64,000 nucleotides of DNA from Micromonospora sp. WMMA1947 (GTDB lineage Bacteria > Actinomycetota > Actinomycetes > Mycobacteriales > Micromonosporaceae): NCBI RefSeq assembly GCF_027497355.1, contig NZ_CP114909.1, forward strand, positions 5,599,001 to 5,663,000. Reading direction: 5' to 3'. The first letter of the stretch is position 1. The number at the start of each line of letters is the position of its first letter. The position numbers and the translations under genes were made by a program. A model generated the notes under the pieces. The model was not told where the DNA came from. It searched no databases and saw only the letters and a program-made list of their open reading frames with translations. This document shows, in pieces, positions 8,425 through 16,649 of this stretch.

Positions 8425-9507
8425 TCACCGCTCCTTGGCGTAGAACGTGTAGCCGTGCAACGGGCGTCCGCCGAGACGCCGGTACTGGGCCGCGGACGCC
8501 GGGTTGTCCCGCCCGACGTACGTGCTGCGCAGCGCCGTGTAGCCGCCGTCGTGCAGGTTGCGGTGCAGGTGCTCCGACAGCAGCCGCTGGTAGCCGCGCC
8601 CCTGGAACTCCGGCACCACCCCCTTGACGATCAGCACCGCCTCCCGCCGGTACCGGCGCCGGGTGGCCAGCAGCCGCAACTGGCTGACCGGGTTCAGGTC
8701 ACCGCGCACCGCGACCAGGAAGTCGCTGATGTCCGGCACGCAGAGCACGAACGCCACCGGTCGCCCGTCGCGGGTCAGGTAGAGCAGCAGGGACTCGTCC
8801 AGCAGGTACGCCAGCCCGTCGGTCTGCCGCCGCAGCTGGGCTGCCGAGATCGGCGTGTAGTAGCCGAGCTGGGCGAAGGAGTCGTTGAGCATCCCCCGCA
8901 GCAGGTCGAGCTGCTCGTCGAGCCGCCGGGTGCTCCCCCGGTGCAGCTCCAGCCGCGCGCCGTCGGGCTGGACGCCGAGCGCGGGCGGCGGCCCGGCCGG
9001 CGGCGGCACCGGGCAGATCCAGGTGTCGGAGACGAACCGGCCGGTGAACCCGTTCTCCTCGTACGCCTCCGGGTAGTGCGGCGGGTTCCACGCGCTGTCC
9101 ACGAAGCCCCGGTCGGCGTACCCCGAGGTGATCACCCCACCGGCCTGGTTGGGCAGCAGCGCCACCGGCCCGAACAGCAGGTCCCGGCCGGGTTTCGCGT
9201 GTGCGGCGATCGCGTCGAACAGCGGCCGGGCGGCGGGAGCGGTGAACTCGGTGAGCCCGAACAGCTGGCACCGGCGGCCCAGCTTGGTGTCGAGGTCCGC
9301 GTCGGTGTGCAGCGTGGTCCGCCCGGCCACGGCGCCGGTGGCGTCGCGCAGCACGTACATCGGCACGCCGTCGCGCCACCAGCGGCGGATCTGCTGCCGG
9401 GGCGTCGGCACGTACCGGGGCTCGTCGGCGTACAGCCGGTCGGTGAGGGCGAGGAAGTCGCGCAGGCCGCGCCGGCCGGTGACGCGCTCGAACCGGTGGC
9501 CGGTCAC
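8425..9507 (-). CDS. GNAT-like N-acyltransferase
   Basis: The GTG at 9507 overlaps the stop of the preceding gene (GTGA), so I take 360 residues rather than the longer open frame to 9675. The C-terminal half has a GNAT pattern: a VLIVKGVVPEFQGRGYQRLL segment resembling the acetyl-CoA pyrophosphate loop (Q/RxxGxG) and a final NPASAAQYRRLGG helix-strand. The N-terminal half (FLALTDRLYADEPRYVP) resembles proteins annotated as large two-domain GNATs. Acceptor unknown. Its place between the adenylating enzyme and the nitroreductase-like protein suggests it modifies the same metabolite. Confidence 0.7.
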   Translation of the reverse strand: MTGHRFERVTGRRGLRDFLALTDRLYADEPRYVPTPRQQIRRWWRDGVPMYVLRDATGAVAGRTTLHTDADLDTKLGRRCQLFGLTEFTAPAARPLFDAIAAHAKPGRDLLFGPVALLPNQAGGVITSGYADRGFVDSAWNPPHYPEAYEENGFTGRFVSDTWICPVPPPAGPPPALGVQPDGARLELHRGSTRRLDEQLDLLRGMLNDSFAQLGYYTPISAAQLRRQTDGLAYLLDESLLLYLTRDGRPVAFVLCVPDISDFLVAVRGDLNPVSQLRLLATRRRYRREAVLIVKGVVPEFQGRGYQRLLSEHLHRNLHDGGYTALRSTYVGRDNPASAAQYRRLGGRPLHGYTFYAKER

Positions 9508-9944
9508 CGGCGCACCGCCGGTCCGGTCGTCTCCGCGCCCAGCGGCGTGAACCGCTCGATGTGGCCCATCGCGCCGTCCTCGGCCCGCCACGCGCCGTTT
9601 GAGTAGCCGTCCGGGGAGGCAGTGTAGAGCCGGATGAACCCGGCGGTGGCGTTGCGGTCCCCGTCGGTCAGCCACATCATCAGCTTGCGGTGGTGCCGCG
9701 TGCGGGCGAAACGCAGCAGCGCGTCCCGGTCGGTGAAGAACGCGATGGTGCCGAGCGTCAGCGGGAACTGCCAGTAGACGGTGTGCCAGCAGTAGCCGGA
9801 CATCCGGCGCATGTCCCGCACCATCCGGATCCAGTCGGGGGCCAGGCGCAGCAGCACCAGCGGGTTCGCGTACCGGGTGCCGCCGATGAACATGGCGCCG
9901 GCGCGGGCCTGCGCCGGGGCGCGGGAGAAGTCACGGGTACGCAT
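9504..9944 (-). CDS. Small protein, possible dimeric alpha/beta-barrel oxygenase
   Basis: The protein has 146 residues and no signal peptide. The ATG has GAGG close upstream, overlapping the stop of the preceding gene. It is rich in Trp, Met and Arg (DWIRMVRDMRRMSGY, then HTVYWQFPLTLGTIAFF and RHHRKLMMWL). This layout recalls small ABM/DUF4188-type dimeric alpha-beta-barrel proteins, but the match is by impression only. It is coupled at both ends (3-nt gap to the PaaK-like gene, GTGA overlap with the GNAT gene), so it very likely works in the same pathway. Confidence 0.6.
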   Translation of the reverse strand: MRTRDFSRAPAQARAGAMFIGGTRYANPLVLLRLAPDWIRMVRDMRRMSGYCWHTVYWQFPLTLGTIAFFTDRDALLRFARTRHHRKLMMWLTDGDRNATAGFIRLYTASPDGYSNGAWRAEDGAMGHIERFTPLGAETTGPAVRR

Positions 9945-9947
9945 CGT

Positions 9948-11510
9948 TCACCTCACCAGGTAGACGTTCTTGATCTTCTGCATGCCGGCGAACGGGCCGC
10001 CGTCCGGTTCGTGCAGCTCCACGCGCAGGTCACCGGCGGTCGGGTCCTCCACCAGGGACTGCGCGAAGTCCCGCGACACCGAGGTCAGGTGCGCGCGTAC
10101 CCCGTCGCGGCACGCGTCGGCGAGCGCCGCGCGGGCCGCGTCGTCCAGCGGGCGGCGCAGCTCGACGTGGATCACCGGCCGGGTCTCCAGCGCCGCGTCC
10201 TCGTGCAGCGTCAGGCAGAACCTGTTGATCTCGGCGGCGTACGGGTTGCCGGTGTACAGGCCGTACTCGACGTCCTGGGGGTAGAGGTTCGCGCCCAGGT
10301 AGGACACCGTGGAGTCGCTGCGGCCGAACAGCAGCAGCAGTGGCAGCGTCATCCGCTCCTCGGACACCGCGGTACGGAACTCGGCGCGGCGTACCGGGTC
10401 GGCGTGCGCCAGTTCGACGATCCGCCGGTACGGCACCAGCAGCGCCTCGTCACCGACGTTGTAGCGCAGCCGGGGCTGGAGCACGTCCGGGCTCGCCACT
10501 GTGCACAGCAGTTCGCGCCGCTCGTTCGTCTCCAGGTAGGTGGCGAACGGGTTGTACTGGAACACCATCGGCAGCCGCTGCTCACCCGCGCCGAGCAGTT
10601 CCGCCCGCAGTCCCGCGTCGGTGCGCAGCCGCCGCCGCAGCCACACCGTGAACCGGGTCTCCGCGCCGATGCCGATGGTCAGGTCCGACGCCCCGTACGC
10701 CGAGCGCACCCGCACGAACCGCTGTTCCAGGTAGTCGCGCAGCGCCTCGGTCATGCCCTCGCCGCCGCAACTGGCGAAGATCCGGTACCGCGACCACGGA
10801 AAGTCCTCGGCGTCGAGCCGGTCCCGCAGGTGCTTGAGGAACGGCGGGTACGCGGTCACCAGGTAGTCGTGGCCGGGACCGAACTCGCGCAGCGTGTCGA
10901 CGATCTTCCCGAGGTCGGGGCCGGTGTTCTTCACGGTGGCGATCCGGGCCATCGCCGCGCCGGTGGTGGTGCCGGTCGCCCAGGCGCCCATCGAGTACGC
11001 GTTGATGACGAACGGGCGGCGCATCGGGAACGCCAGTCCGGTGTAGCCGACGATGTCGCGGTGCACCGCCCGCAGTTCCCGCTCGCCGCGCGGCCAGTTG
11101 AACGGGCGCCCGGACGAGCCGGCCGACTCGTCGACCACCACGCCCCGCTCCGGCATCCGCCCGTCCCGGCACCGGGCCGAGGCGTCGTACGCCATGACGT
11201 ACCCACGCTTGTCGGTCTCCGGGAAGTCCCGCAGCCGGCGGCGCAGGCCGCCCGGGCGGGCCCGCAAAAACGCCTGGTAGGCGGGCACCCGCCGGGCGGC
11301 GCGCACGCAGGTCGACCGCGCGTTCGCGGCGGCGAGCCGGTCCAGGACCGGGTGGTGACGCCGGGCCAGCCACCGCCAGCCGGCGGGGTGGTGGGCGATG
11401 AGCCGGGCCATCGCGGCGACGGCGCGGCCGGCGGGGGCCAGCGCGGCCTCGGCGGGCAGCGGCGTGTCGACGGTACGCGCGGCGGCGTGTCGGTGCAGCG
11501 TCTCGGCCAT
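9948..11510 (-). CDS. PaaK-like adenylate-forming enzyme
   Basis: The first gene of the four-gene operon encodes about 520 residues, with ATG chosen from AGGA upstream and the loss of family similarity beyond it. It resembles phenylacetate-CoA ligase (PaaK/CapK) enzymes of the ANL superfamily, which activate a carboxylate as acyl-AMP. Visible are DESAGSSGRPFNWPRG (P-loop-like Ser/Gly motif), CGGEGMTEALRDYLE and SAYGASDLTIG (adenine site), and LRYNVGDEALLV with LLLFGRSDS (A8-like hinge Asp). The length exceeds PaaK (about 440) owing to an N-terminal helical extension. The substrate acid is unknown; whether CoA is the second substrate cannot be told. Confidence 0.75.
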   Translation of the reverse strand: MAETLHRHAAARTVDTPLPAEAALAPAGRAVAAMARLIAHHPAGWRWLARRHHPVLDRLAAANARSTCVRAARRVPAYQAFLRARPGGLRRRLRDFPETDKRGYVMAYDASARCRDGRMPERGVVVDESAGSSGRPFNWPRGERELRAVHRDIVGYTGLAFPMRRPFVINAYSMGAWATGTTTGAAMARIATVKNTGPDLGKIVDTLREFGPGHDYLVTAYPPFLKHLRDRLDAEDFPWSRYRIFASCGGEGMTEALRDYLEQRFVRVRSAYGASDLTIGIGAETRFTVWLRRRLRTDAGLRAELLGAGEQRLPMVFQYNPFATYLETNERRELLCTVASPDVLQPRLRYNVGDEALLVPYRRIVELAHADPVRRAEFRTAVSEERMTLPLLLLFGRSDSTVSYLGANLYPQDVEYGLYTGNPYAAEINRFCLTLHEDAALETRPVIHVELRRPLDDAARAALADACRDGVRAHLTSVSRDFAQSLVEDPTAGDLRVELHEPDGGPFAGMQKIKNVYLVR

Positions 11511-11558
11511 GACAAGAATCCTGTCGAGGCCGCGACGCCGGCACATGAGCGACGAGAC

Positions 11559-11576
11559 GGTACTGCGCTGAGTACC
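11559..11576. promoter_or_regulatory. Palindrome in divergent promoter region
   Basis: GGTACT-GCGCTG-AGTACC is a perfect 6-bp inverted repeat with a 6-bp spacer. It is 48 bp upstream of the PaaK-like gene and 96 bp upstream of the rightward gene. It is a good candidate operator for both operons; the regulator is unknown. Confidence 0.45.
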
Positions 11577-11672
11577 CGTACCCAGGCCGCAAGGCCACCC
11601 GAGTCGGCCACGCTCAGTCACCATGGCGACACTCGCCTGGTGTGTCGTCCCTGGTCCGGTGACACTTCGCCC

Positions 11673-12083
11673 ATGACAGACGGCAAGCGTGAGCGCGTGA
11701 ACGAGCGCTTCGAGAAGGTGGCCGAGGAGACCTCGGAGACCGTGACCCACGCGGCCACGGTGCTGGAGGAGGAACTCGCGGCGGGGCTGGCCGGCGCCCG
11801 GCGGCTCGAGGAGAAGCTGACCGAGAACCGGCGCGTGGACCCGGAGGCGTTCGACGAACTCGTCGCCCGGGTCCGCACCGACGGGCACGCCCTGATCGAC
11901 ACCGTGGTCGGGCAGCTGAAGATGGCCGACGAACAGCGCGGTGAGGTGATCCGGCGGTACACGTCGGACGCGCACGACGCGCTGGACACCGTACTCAATC
12001 TGGCGCGGCTGGCCCCCGAGGTGGCAAACGGGCTCGCGGACCGGCTGGCGTCGCCGGCCCCGAAGCGGCCGACGGACCGGTAG
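11673..12083 (+). CDS. Helical/coiled-coil hypothetical protein
   Basis: The 136-residue protein is highly charged and heptad-like throughout (VNERFEKVAEETSETVTHAA, LEEELAAGLAGARRLEEKLTE), so it is probably an all-helical, perhaps oligomeric, cytoplasmic protein. No signal peptide or catalytic motif is seen. The longer reading frame to the left is antisense to the PaaK-like gene and rejected; ATG at 11673 is the first start beyond the divergent promoter region. It is followed after 7 bp by the polyprenyl synthase, suggesting a two-gene operon. Confidence 0.65.
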   Translation: MTDGKRERVNERFEKVAEETSETVTHAATVLEEELAAGLAGARRLEEKLTENRRVDPEAFDELVARVRTDGHALIDTVVGQLKMADEQRGEVIRRYTSDAHDALDTVLNLARLAPEVANGLADRLASPAPKRPTDR

Positions 12084-12090
12084 CCGCGCG

Positions 12091-13134
12091 ATGGCGCCGA
12101 CCGCCGGGGTGGCCGGCGGGCACGTGGAACGGATGCTGGAGCGCTATCGCGGGCTCGCCCTCGGCGCGCTGCTCGACGACGTGCCCGACGGCGGCCCGCG
12201 ATACCTCTACGACCTGGTCGCGGAGTACCCCCGGCGCTGGGGCAAAGGGCTGCGCGCCGCGCTGTGCCTGGCCACGTGCCGGGCGTTCGGCGGCGGCGAC
12301 GCGGTGGGCCTCAACGCCGCCGTGACGGTGGAGCTGTTCCACAACGCCTTCCTCATCCACGACGACATCCAGGACGAGAGCGAGCAGCGGCGCGGCGGGC
12401 GGACCCTGCACGCCGAGTACGGCGTGGGCGTGGCCCTGAACGTCGGCAACATGACGAACCTGCTGGCGCTGCGGCGGCTGGCCGCGAACCGGGCGGCGCT
12501 CGGCTCCGGGATCGCCTGGCGGCTGTTCACCGAGACCGAGCTGATGATGCGCCACTCGCTGGAGGGGCAGGCGATCGAGATCGGCTGGATCCGCGACAAC
12601 GTGTGCGACCTGGACGCCGACGACTACTACCGGATGTGCCTGAAGAAGACGTCCTGGTACACGTGCATCTACCCGTGCCGCACCGGCGTTCTCGTGGCGA
12701 CCGGCCGGGAGAACGCGGTCGACGTGCTCGACCGGTACGGCTGGTATCTGGGTGCGGCGTTCCAGATCCAGGACGACGCGCTCAACCTCACCGGCGACTA
12801 CGCCCGGTACGGCAAGGAGATCGCCGGTGACCTGTGGGAGGGCAAACGCACGCTGATCCTGATCGACTTCATGCGACGGTGCACACCGGAGGAACGCGAG
12901 CGGCTCGTGCGGTTGCTGAGCCGTACCCGCGCGGAGCGCACCGACGCCGAGGTGCGCTGGCTGCGCGGGCGGCTGCTCGCGTACGACTGCGTGGAGTCGG
13001 CGCGGCACAGCGCCCGGGATCTCGCGCTGGCGGCCCGCCGCGAGGGTGAGCGGGCGCTGGGCGCCGCCGCCGACACCGAGGACGGCCGGTTCCTGCTGGA
13101 GCTGACCGACTACGTGGTGGAACGCGCCCGCTAG
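12091..13134 (+). CDS. Polyprenyl (isoprenyl) diphosphate synthase
   Basis: The 347-residue trans-isoprenyl diphosphate synthase should condense isopentenyl diphosphate with an allylic primer. The first aspartate-rich motif DDIQD is at residues 91-95, followed by RRGGRTLH; the second region FQIQDDALN has D228/D229 with Asn in place of a later Asp, a known family variation. KTSWYT is the conserved Lys motif. Chain length cannot be read with confidence. No carotenoid, hopanoid or quinone genes are adjacent; instead it diverges from the PaaK-like operon. Its TAG stop shares a CTAG with the convergent esterase gene. Confidence 0.85.
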   Translation: MAPTAGVAGGHVERMLERYRGLALGALLDDVPDGGPRYLYDLVAEYPRRWGKGLRAALCLATCRAFGGGDAVGLNAAVTVELFHNAFLIHDDIQDESEQRRGGRTLHAEYGVGVALNVGNMTNLLALRRLAANRAALGSGIAWRLFTETELMMRHSLEGQAIEIGWIRDNVCDLDADDYYRMCLKKTSWYTCIYPCRTGVLVATGRENAVDVLDRYGWYLGAAFQIQDDALNLTGDYARYGKEIAGDLWEGKRTLILIDFMRRCTPEERERLVRLLSRTRAERTDAEVRWLRGRLLAYDCVESARHSARDLALAARREGERALGAAADTEDGRFLLELTDYVVERAR

Positions 13135-14102
13135 CCGCCCAGGATCCCGCGTAGCCAGGTGAGCTGTTCGCGCTGGTGTGCCGCCTCGCCGCCCTCGTGG
13201 TCGTTGAACTCGTACACCCGCACGTCCTTGTCGCCGCCGTAGCGGTGGTAGGCGGCGAAGCAGGTCGACGGCGGGCAGACCTGGTCGCGCAGCGCGATCG
13301 AGAACAGCGCGGGCGCGGTGGCGCGCGGCGCGAGCACGGCGGCGTCCAGATAGGACAGGGTGCCGAACACCCGGTCGGCGCGGTCGCGGTGCAGCGCGAG
13401 ATATTCCACGACCTCGGCGTACGGGCTGTCCGGGCCGGCGACGCGCACGCCCCGGCGGATGTCGCACAGGAACGGCACGTCCGGCATGACCGCGACCACG
13501 TCCGGGCACAGCGCTGCGGCGGCGAGGGCGAGGCCGCCGCCCTGGCTGAAGCCGGTCACCGCCACCCGGGCGGGGTCGACGGCCGGGTGCCGCCGGGCGG
13601 CCTCGGCGAACCGGACCGCGTCGGTGATCAGCCGCCGGTAGTAGTGCTCGGCCGGGTCGTCGACGCCACGGGTGAGGAAGCCGGGCACGGTGCCGGCCGG
13701 GTAGGGGTGCGGGTCGGGCGTGCCGCCGGTGGCGGCGCTCCAGCCCTGACCCCGGCTGTCCATGATCAGGTGCGCGAAGCCGGCCGCGGCCCAGAACAGC
13801 TTCTCGTGCGGCAGGCCGCGGCCCCGGCCGTAGCCGAGGTACTCGACCACGCAGGGCAGCGGCCCGTCGGCCCCGGCGGGCAGGTGCATCCATCCGCGTA
13901 CCGGCTCGCCGCCGAAACCGGGGATCGTGGCGGCGTACGTCCGGATCTGGGTCAGCCCGGTGTCGACCGGCTCGTAGAGCGCCGGCTGCGGGTCACCGCC
14001 GCCGTCGAGCGTGCGCGCCCAGAACGCGTCCAGATCCGCCGGCACGTCCAGTTCCGGCCGGTACGCCAGGCAGCCGGCCAGGTCGAGGTCGGTCAGCGGC
14101 AC
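13131..14102 (-). CDS. AXE1-family carbohydrate esterase, likely sialate O-acetylesterase
   Basis: The GTG at 14102 has GGGAGG seven bases upstream (323 residues). The protein is an alpha/beta hydrolase of the AXE1 (acetyl xylan esterase/cephalosporin C deacetylase) family: FWARTLDGG, then YLGYGRGRG, DSRGQGWS, the nucleophile elbow GFSQGG, and a C-terminal DHEGG with the catalytic His. There is no signal peptide, so it acts in the cytoplasm. It is the last gene of the sialic-acid operon and overlaps nanE by 10 bp. From context I infer it removes O-acetyl groups from imported sialic acids before cleavage; the family name alone would suggest xylan. Confidence 0.8.
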   Translation of the reverse strand: MPLTDLDLAGCLAYRPELDVPADLDAFWARTLDGGGDPQPALYEPVDTGLTQIRTYAATIPGFGGEPVRGWMHLPAGADGPLPCVVEYLGYGRGRGLPHEKLFWAAAGFAHLIMDSRGQGWSAATGGTPDPHPYPAGTVPGFLTRGVDDPAEHYYRRLITDAVRFAEAARRHPAVDPARVAVTGFSQGGGLALAAAALCPDVVAVMPDVPFLCDIRRGVRVAGPDSPYAEVVEYLALHRDRADRVFGTLSYLDAAVLAPRATAPALFSIALRDQVCPPSTCFAAYHRYGGDKDVRVYEFNDHEGGEAAHQREQLTWLRGILGG

Positions 14103-14782
14103 GACGCGGCCTCCCGTACGGCGGAGGCGAACCAGCCGGTGATGGTGGTCGGGTGGGTGATGGCGGTGCCGACCACCACCGTCCACGCGCCCGCCCGCAG
14201 CGCCTGCGCGGCCTGCTCCGGGGTGTGGATGCGTCCCTCGGCGACCACCGGGACGTCGACCGCGGCGGCGAGCCGGGCGACCAGGTCCAGGTCCGGCCCG
14301 TCGCCCTTCCTGGTGTACGCGGTGTAGCCGGCCAGCGTGGTGCCGACCAGGTCGGCGCCCGCGGCGGCGGCGGCGATGCCCTCGTCCAGCGTGGAGCAGT
14401 CGGCCATCACCAGCGCGCCGGTGCGCTCGTGCACGGCCGCGATCGTGTCGGCGAGCGTACGGCCGTCGGGCCGGGGCCGGGACGTGCCGTCGAGCGCGAC
14501 GACGTGCGCCCCGGCGTCGGCGACGGCGAGCGCGTGCTCCAGCGTGGGGGTGATGAAGACGTCGTCGTCGCCGTCCTTCCAGAGCCCGATCAGCGGCAGG
14601 TCCACCGCCGCGCGGATGGCCGCGATGTCCGCCGGCCCCTGGGCGCGGATGCCGGCGGCGCCGCCGCGTGCGGTGGCGAGCGCGACCCGGCGCATGGTGT
14701 CCGGGTCGCGCATGGGCTCACCCGGGTACGCCTGGCAGGAGACGACCAGGCGGTCACGGAGCTGGTCGACGAGCGCGTTCAT
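14093..14782 (-). CDS. nanE: N-acetylmannosamine-6-phosphate 2-epimerase
   Basis: The 229-residue TIM-barrel protein has NanE features: VVSCQAYPGEPMRDP at the N-terminus, GGAAGIRAQG, IGLWKDGDDDVFITPT, the catalytic-Lys-bearing LWK strand, MADCSTLDEG and VVAEGRIHTPEQA. It converts ManNAc-6-P to GlcNAc-6-P, the third step of sialic-acid catabolism, feeding amino-sugar metabolism. Its start overlaps the stop of the kinase gene by 4 bp and its end overlaps the esterase gene, so it is translated as part of the operon. NagA and NagB, needed for the next steps, are not in this window. Confidence 0.92.
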   Translation of the reverse strand: MNALVDQLRDRLVVSCQAYPGEPMRDPDTMRRVALATARGGAAGIRAQGPADIAAIRAAVDLPLIGLWKDGDDDVFITPTLEHALAVADAGAHVVALDGTSRPRPDGRTLADTIAAVHERTGALVMADCSTLDEGIAAAAAGADLVGTTLAGYTAYTRKGDGPDLDLVARLAAAVDVPVVAEGRIHTPEQAAQALRAGAWTVVVGTAITHPTTITGWFASAVREAASCR

Positions 14783-15708
14783 GAGACCTTCCAGGCGAGC
14801 GAGGCGGCACCGAGCAGCGGCGCGTCGGGGCCGAGGGTGGAGGCGAGGACCGGCACGCCGGCCAGGGCGGGCAGCGTCTCGGCGGGCACCGCGTCACGCA
14901 GCGCCCGCCACCACGGCTCGCCGAGCCCGGTGACGCCACCGCCGATCACCACGGCGGCGGGGTCGAGCACGTTGACCAGGCCGCCGACGGCGGAGCCGAC
15001 AGCCGCGCCGCCGAGCCGGACGACCTCCCGGGCCGTCTCGTCGCCGTCCGCGGCGAGCGCGGCGACGGCCCGCAGGTCGGCCACCGGCCGGCCGGTACGC
15101 CGGACGTACTCGGCGGTGAGCGCGGGCCCGGCGGCGATCGCCTCCAGGTGCCCGCGCCCGCCGCAGGTGCAGGGCAGCGTTCCGGCGTACGGGGACGGCT
15201 GGTGCCCGGCGTGCCCGGCCGCGCTGTGCGCACCGGCGAGCACCGTGTCCCCGAGGACGAACGACGCGCCGACGCCGGTGCCGACCGCGACGTAGAGCAC
15301 GGTGTCGTACCCGGCCGCGACGCCGTGACGCGCCTCGCCCAGCGCGTGGGCGTGCACGTCGTTGACCACGGTGACCGGCACGCCCAGACGCCGGCCCAGG
15401 TGGCCGCGCAGGTCCGTGCCGGTCCACCCGGTCAGCACGTCGGTGGCGGACAGCACCAGGCCGGAGCCGCTGTCGATCACTCCGGCGCTACCCACACCGA
15501 GCGCCCGTACGACAGCCGGCGCGCCCGTCCGCAGCGTCTCCACCAGGCCGGCGGCGGTGTCGAGCACCGCGGCGGCCCCGGAGCGACCCGGTGTCGGCGC
15601 GGTACGCCGGCCGACGACCTCGCCGGCGGCGGTGACCAGGGCGGCGGTGGTCTTGGTGCCGCCGATGTCGAGCGCGGCGACCAGACCGGTCGTGCTCACC
15701 TCGGGCAT
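14779..15708 (-). CDS. nanK: ROK-family sugar kinase, likely N-acetylmannosamine kinase
   Basis: The ATG at 15708 begins two bases after the stop of the lyase gene (309 residues); the longer open frame runs antisense and is rejected. ROK kinase marks are the ATP loop DIGGTKTT near residue 13, the VVNDVHAHALGEA catalytic Asp region and the zinc motif CTCGGRGHLE, in which the last Cys is His, a frequent actinobacterial form. No DNA-binding domain precedes it, so it is an enzyme rather than a repressor. Its place between a sialate lyase-like gene and nanE supports phosphorylation of ManNAc to ManNAc-6-P. Confidence 0.87.
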   Translation of the reverse strand: MPEVSTTGLVAALDIGGTKTTAALVTAAGEVVGRRTAPTPGRSGAAAVLDTAAGLVETLRTGAPAVVRALGVGSAGVIDSGSGLVLSATDVLTGWTGTDLRGHLGRRLGVPVTVVNDVHAHALGEARHGVAAGYDTVLYVAVGTGVGASFVLGDTVLAGAHSAAGHAGHQPSPYAGTLPCTCGGRGHLEAIAAGPALTAEYVRRTGRPVADLRAVAALAADGDETAREVVRLGGAAVGSAVGGLVNVLDPAAVVIGGGVTGLGEPWWRALRDAVPAETLPALAGVPVLASTLGPDAPLLGAASLAWKVS

Positions 15709-15710
15709 GG

Positions 15711-16649
15711 TCAGAGCAGCCCGGCCAGTTCCAGCTGGGTACGCACGCGGCCCGTCTCGGCGGCGTCCAGCGGCCGCAGCGGCAGCGACACCGCGTTGCC
15801 GGCGATGACGCCGAGCAGGGACAGCGCGGTCTTGAACGCGCCGACGCCCCGGGTGGCGCCCGCCGAGGTGGCCGGGTCGGCCGCGTCGACGATGCGGAAC
15901 AGCCGGGTCAGGCGGTCCTGCTCCCGGCGGGCCGCGGCCCAGTCGCCGGCCACACACGCCCGGTGCAGCCGCACGTACCCGGCCGGGTCCACGTTGCCCA
16001 GTCCCGGCACCGAGCCGGAGCCACCGGCGAGCATCATCGCGTCGACCACCACCTCGTGGCCGGTGAGCAGGCTGAAGTCGCGTTCCGGCGCGTGCTCGGC
16101 GACGGCCAGCGCCAGCTGGCGGAACGCGACGTCGTCGCCGCTGGAGTCCTTGACACCCGCCAGCACACCGTCGGCGGCGAGCCGGGTCAGCAGGTCGACG
16201 GAAAGCTTGCTGTGCACGCAGACCGGGATGTCGTACGCCAGCAGCGGAAGCTCGACCGCCGCGGCGACCGCGCGGAAGTGCCGCTCGATCTCGTGCGGGC
16301 CGACGATGGCGTAGAACGGCGCGGTGACGACCAGGCCGTCCGCGCCCAGCCGGGTGGACGCCTCGGCCCGCTCCACGACCCGGCGGGTGGTCGGTTCGAT
16401 GCAGCCGGCGATGACCGGCACGGCGCCGCCGGCGGTCTTCACGATGGTCTCCAGCGCGAGGTCCCGCTGCCGGTCGGTGAGGAAGACCGTCTCGCCGGAG
16501 CTGCCGAGGGCGAAGATGCCGTCGACGCCGGCGTCGAGCAGCCACTCGACCAGCCGTTCCAGCGAGTGGACGTCGACCTCGCCCTCATCGGTCAGGGGGG
16601 TCACGGCCGGCGGCACGACTCCGGCGAACCGCGGGGCTGGGGTGGTCAC
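15711..16649 (-). CDS. nanA: DapA-superfamily aldolase, likely N-acetylneuraminate lyase
   Basis: The 312-residue TIM-barrel protein belongs to the Schiff-base aldolase (DHDPS/NAL) family. Visible are GIFALGSSGE (carboxylate-binding GS-S/T-GE), the tyrosine in LLAYDIPV and the Schiff-base lysine in GVKDSSGD. Sequence alone does not separate dihydrodipicolinate synthase from sialate lyase. The operon (kinase, NanE, importer, sialidase nearby) makes cleavage of N-acetylneuraminate into ManNAc and pyruvate the best reading. The GTG start has GAGGAG five bases upstream and overlaps the stop of the ATPase gene. Confidence 0.85.
   Translation of the reverse strand: MTTPAPRFAGVVPPAVTPLTDEGEVDVHSLERLVEWLLDAGVDGIFALGSSGETVFLTDRQRDLALETIVKTAGGAVPVIAGCIEPTTRRVVERAEASTRLGADGLVVTAPFYAIVGPHEIERHFRAVAAAVELPLLAYDIPVCVHSKLSVDLLTRLAADGVLAGVKDSSGDDVAFRQLALAVAEHAPERDFSLLTGHEVVVDAMMLAGGSGSVPGLGNVDPAGYVRLHRACVAGDWAAARREQDRLTRLFRIVDAADPATSAGATRGVGAFKTALSLLGVIAGNAVSLPLRPLDAAETGRVRTQLELAGLL

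Noticed and set aside
9690-12083. A 797-codon rightward open frame across the PaaK-like operon
   Set aside because: It lies antisense to well-supported genes and its translation is arginine/glycine/valine-rich shadow sequence; only the final part from 11673 reads like a protein.
13131-14102. Reading the esterase as a xylan-degradation enzyme
   Set aside because: It has no export signal and sits inside the sialic-acid operon, overlapping nanE; no xylanase genes are near.
14779-16545. A 588-codon frame that would fuse extra N-terminal sequence to the ROK kinase
   Set aside because: The extension is antisense-like, arginine-rich shadow sequence over the lyase gene; the kinase starts at 15708, two bases after the lyase stop.
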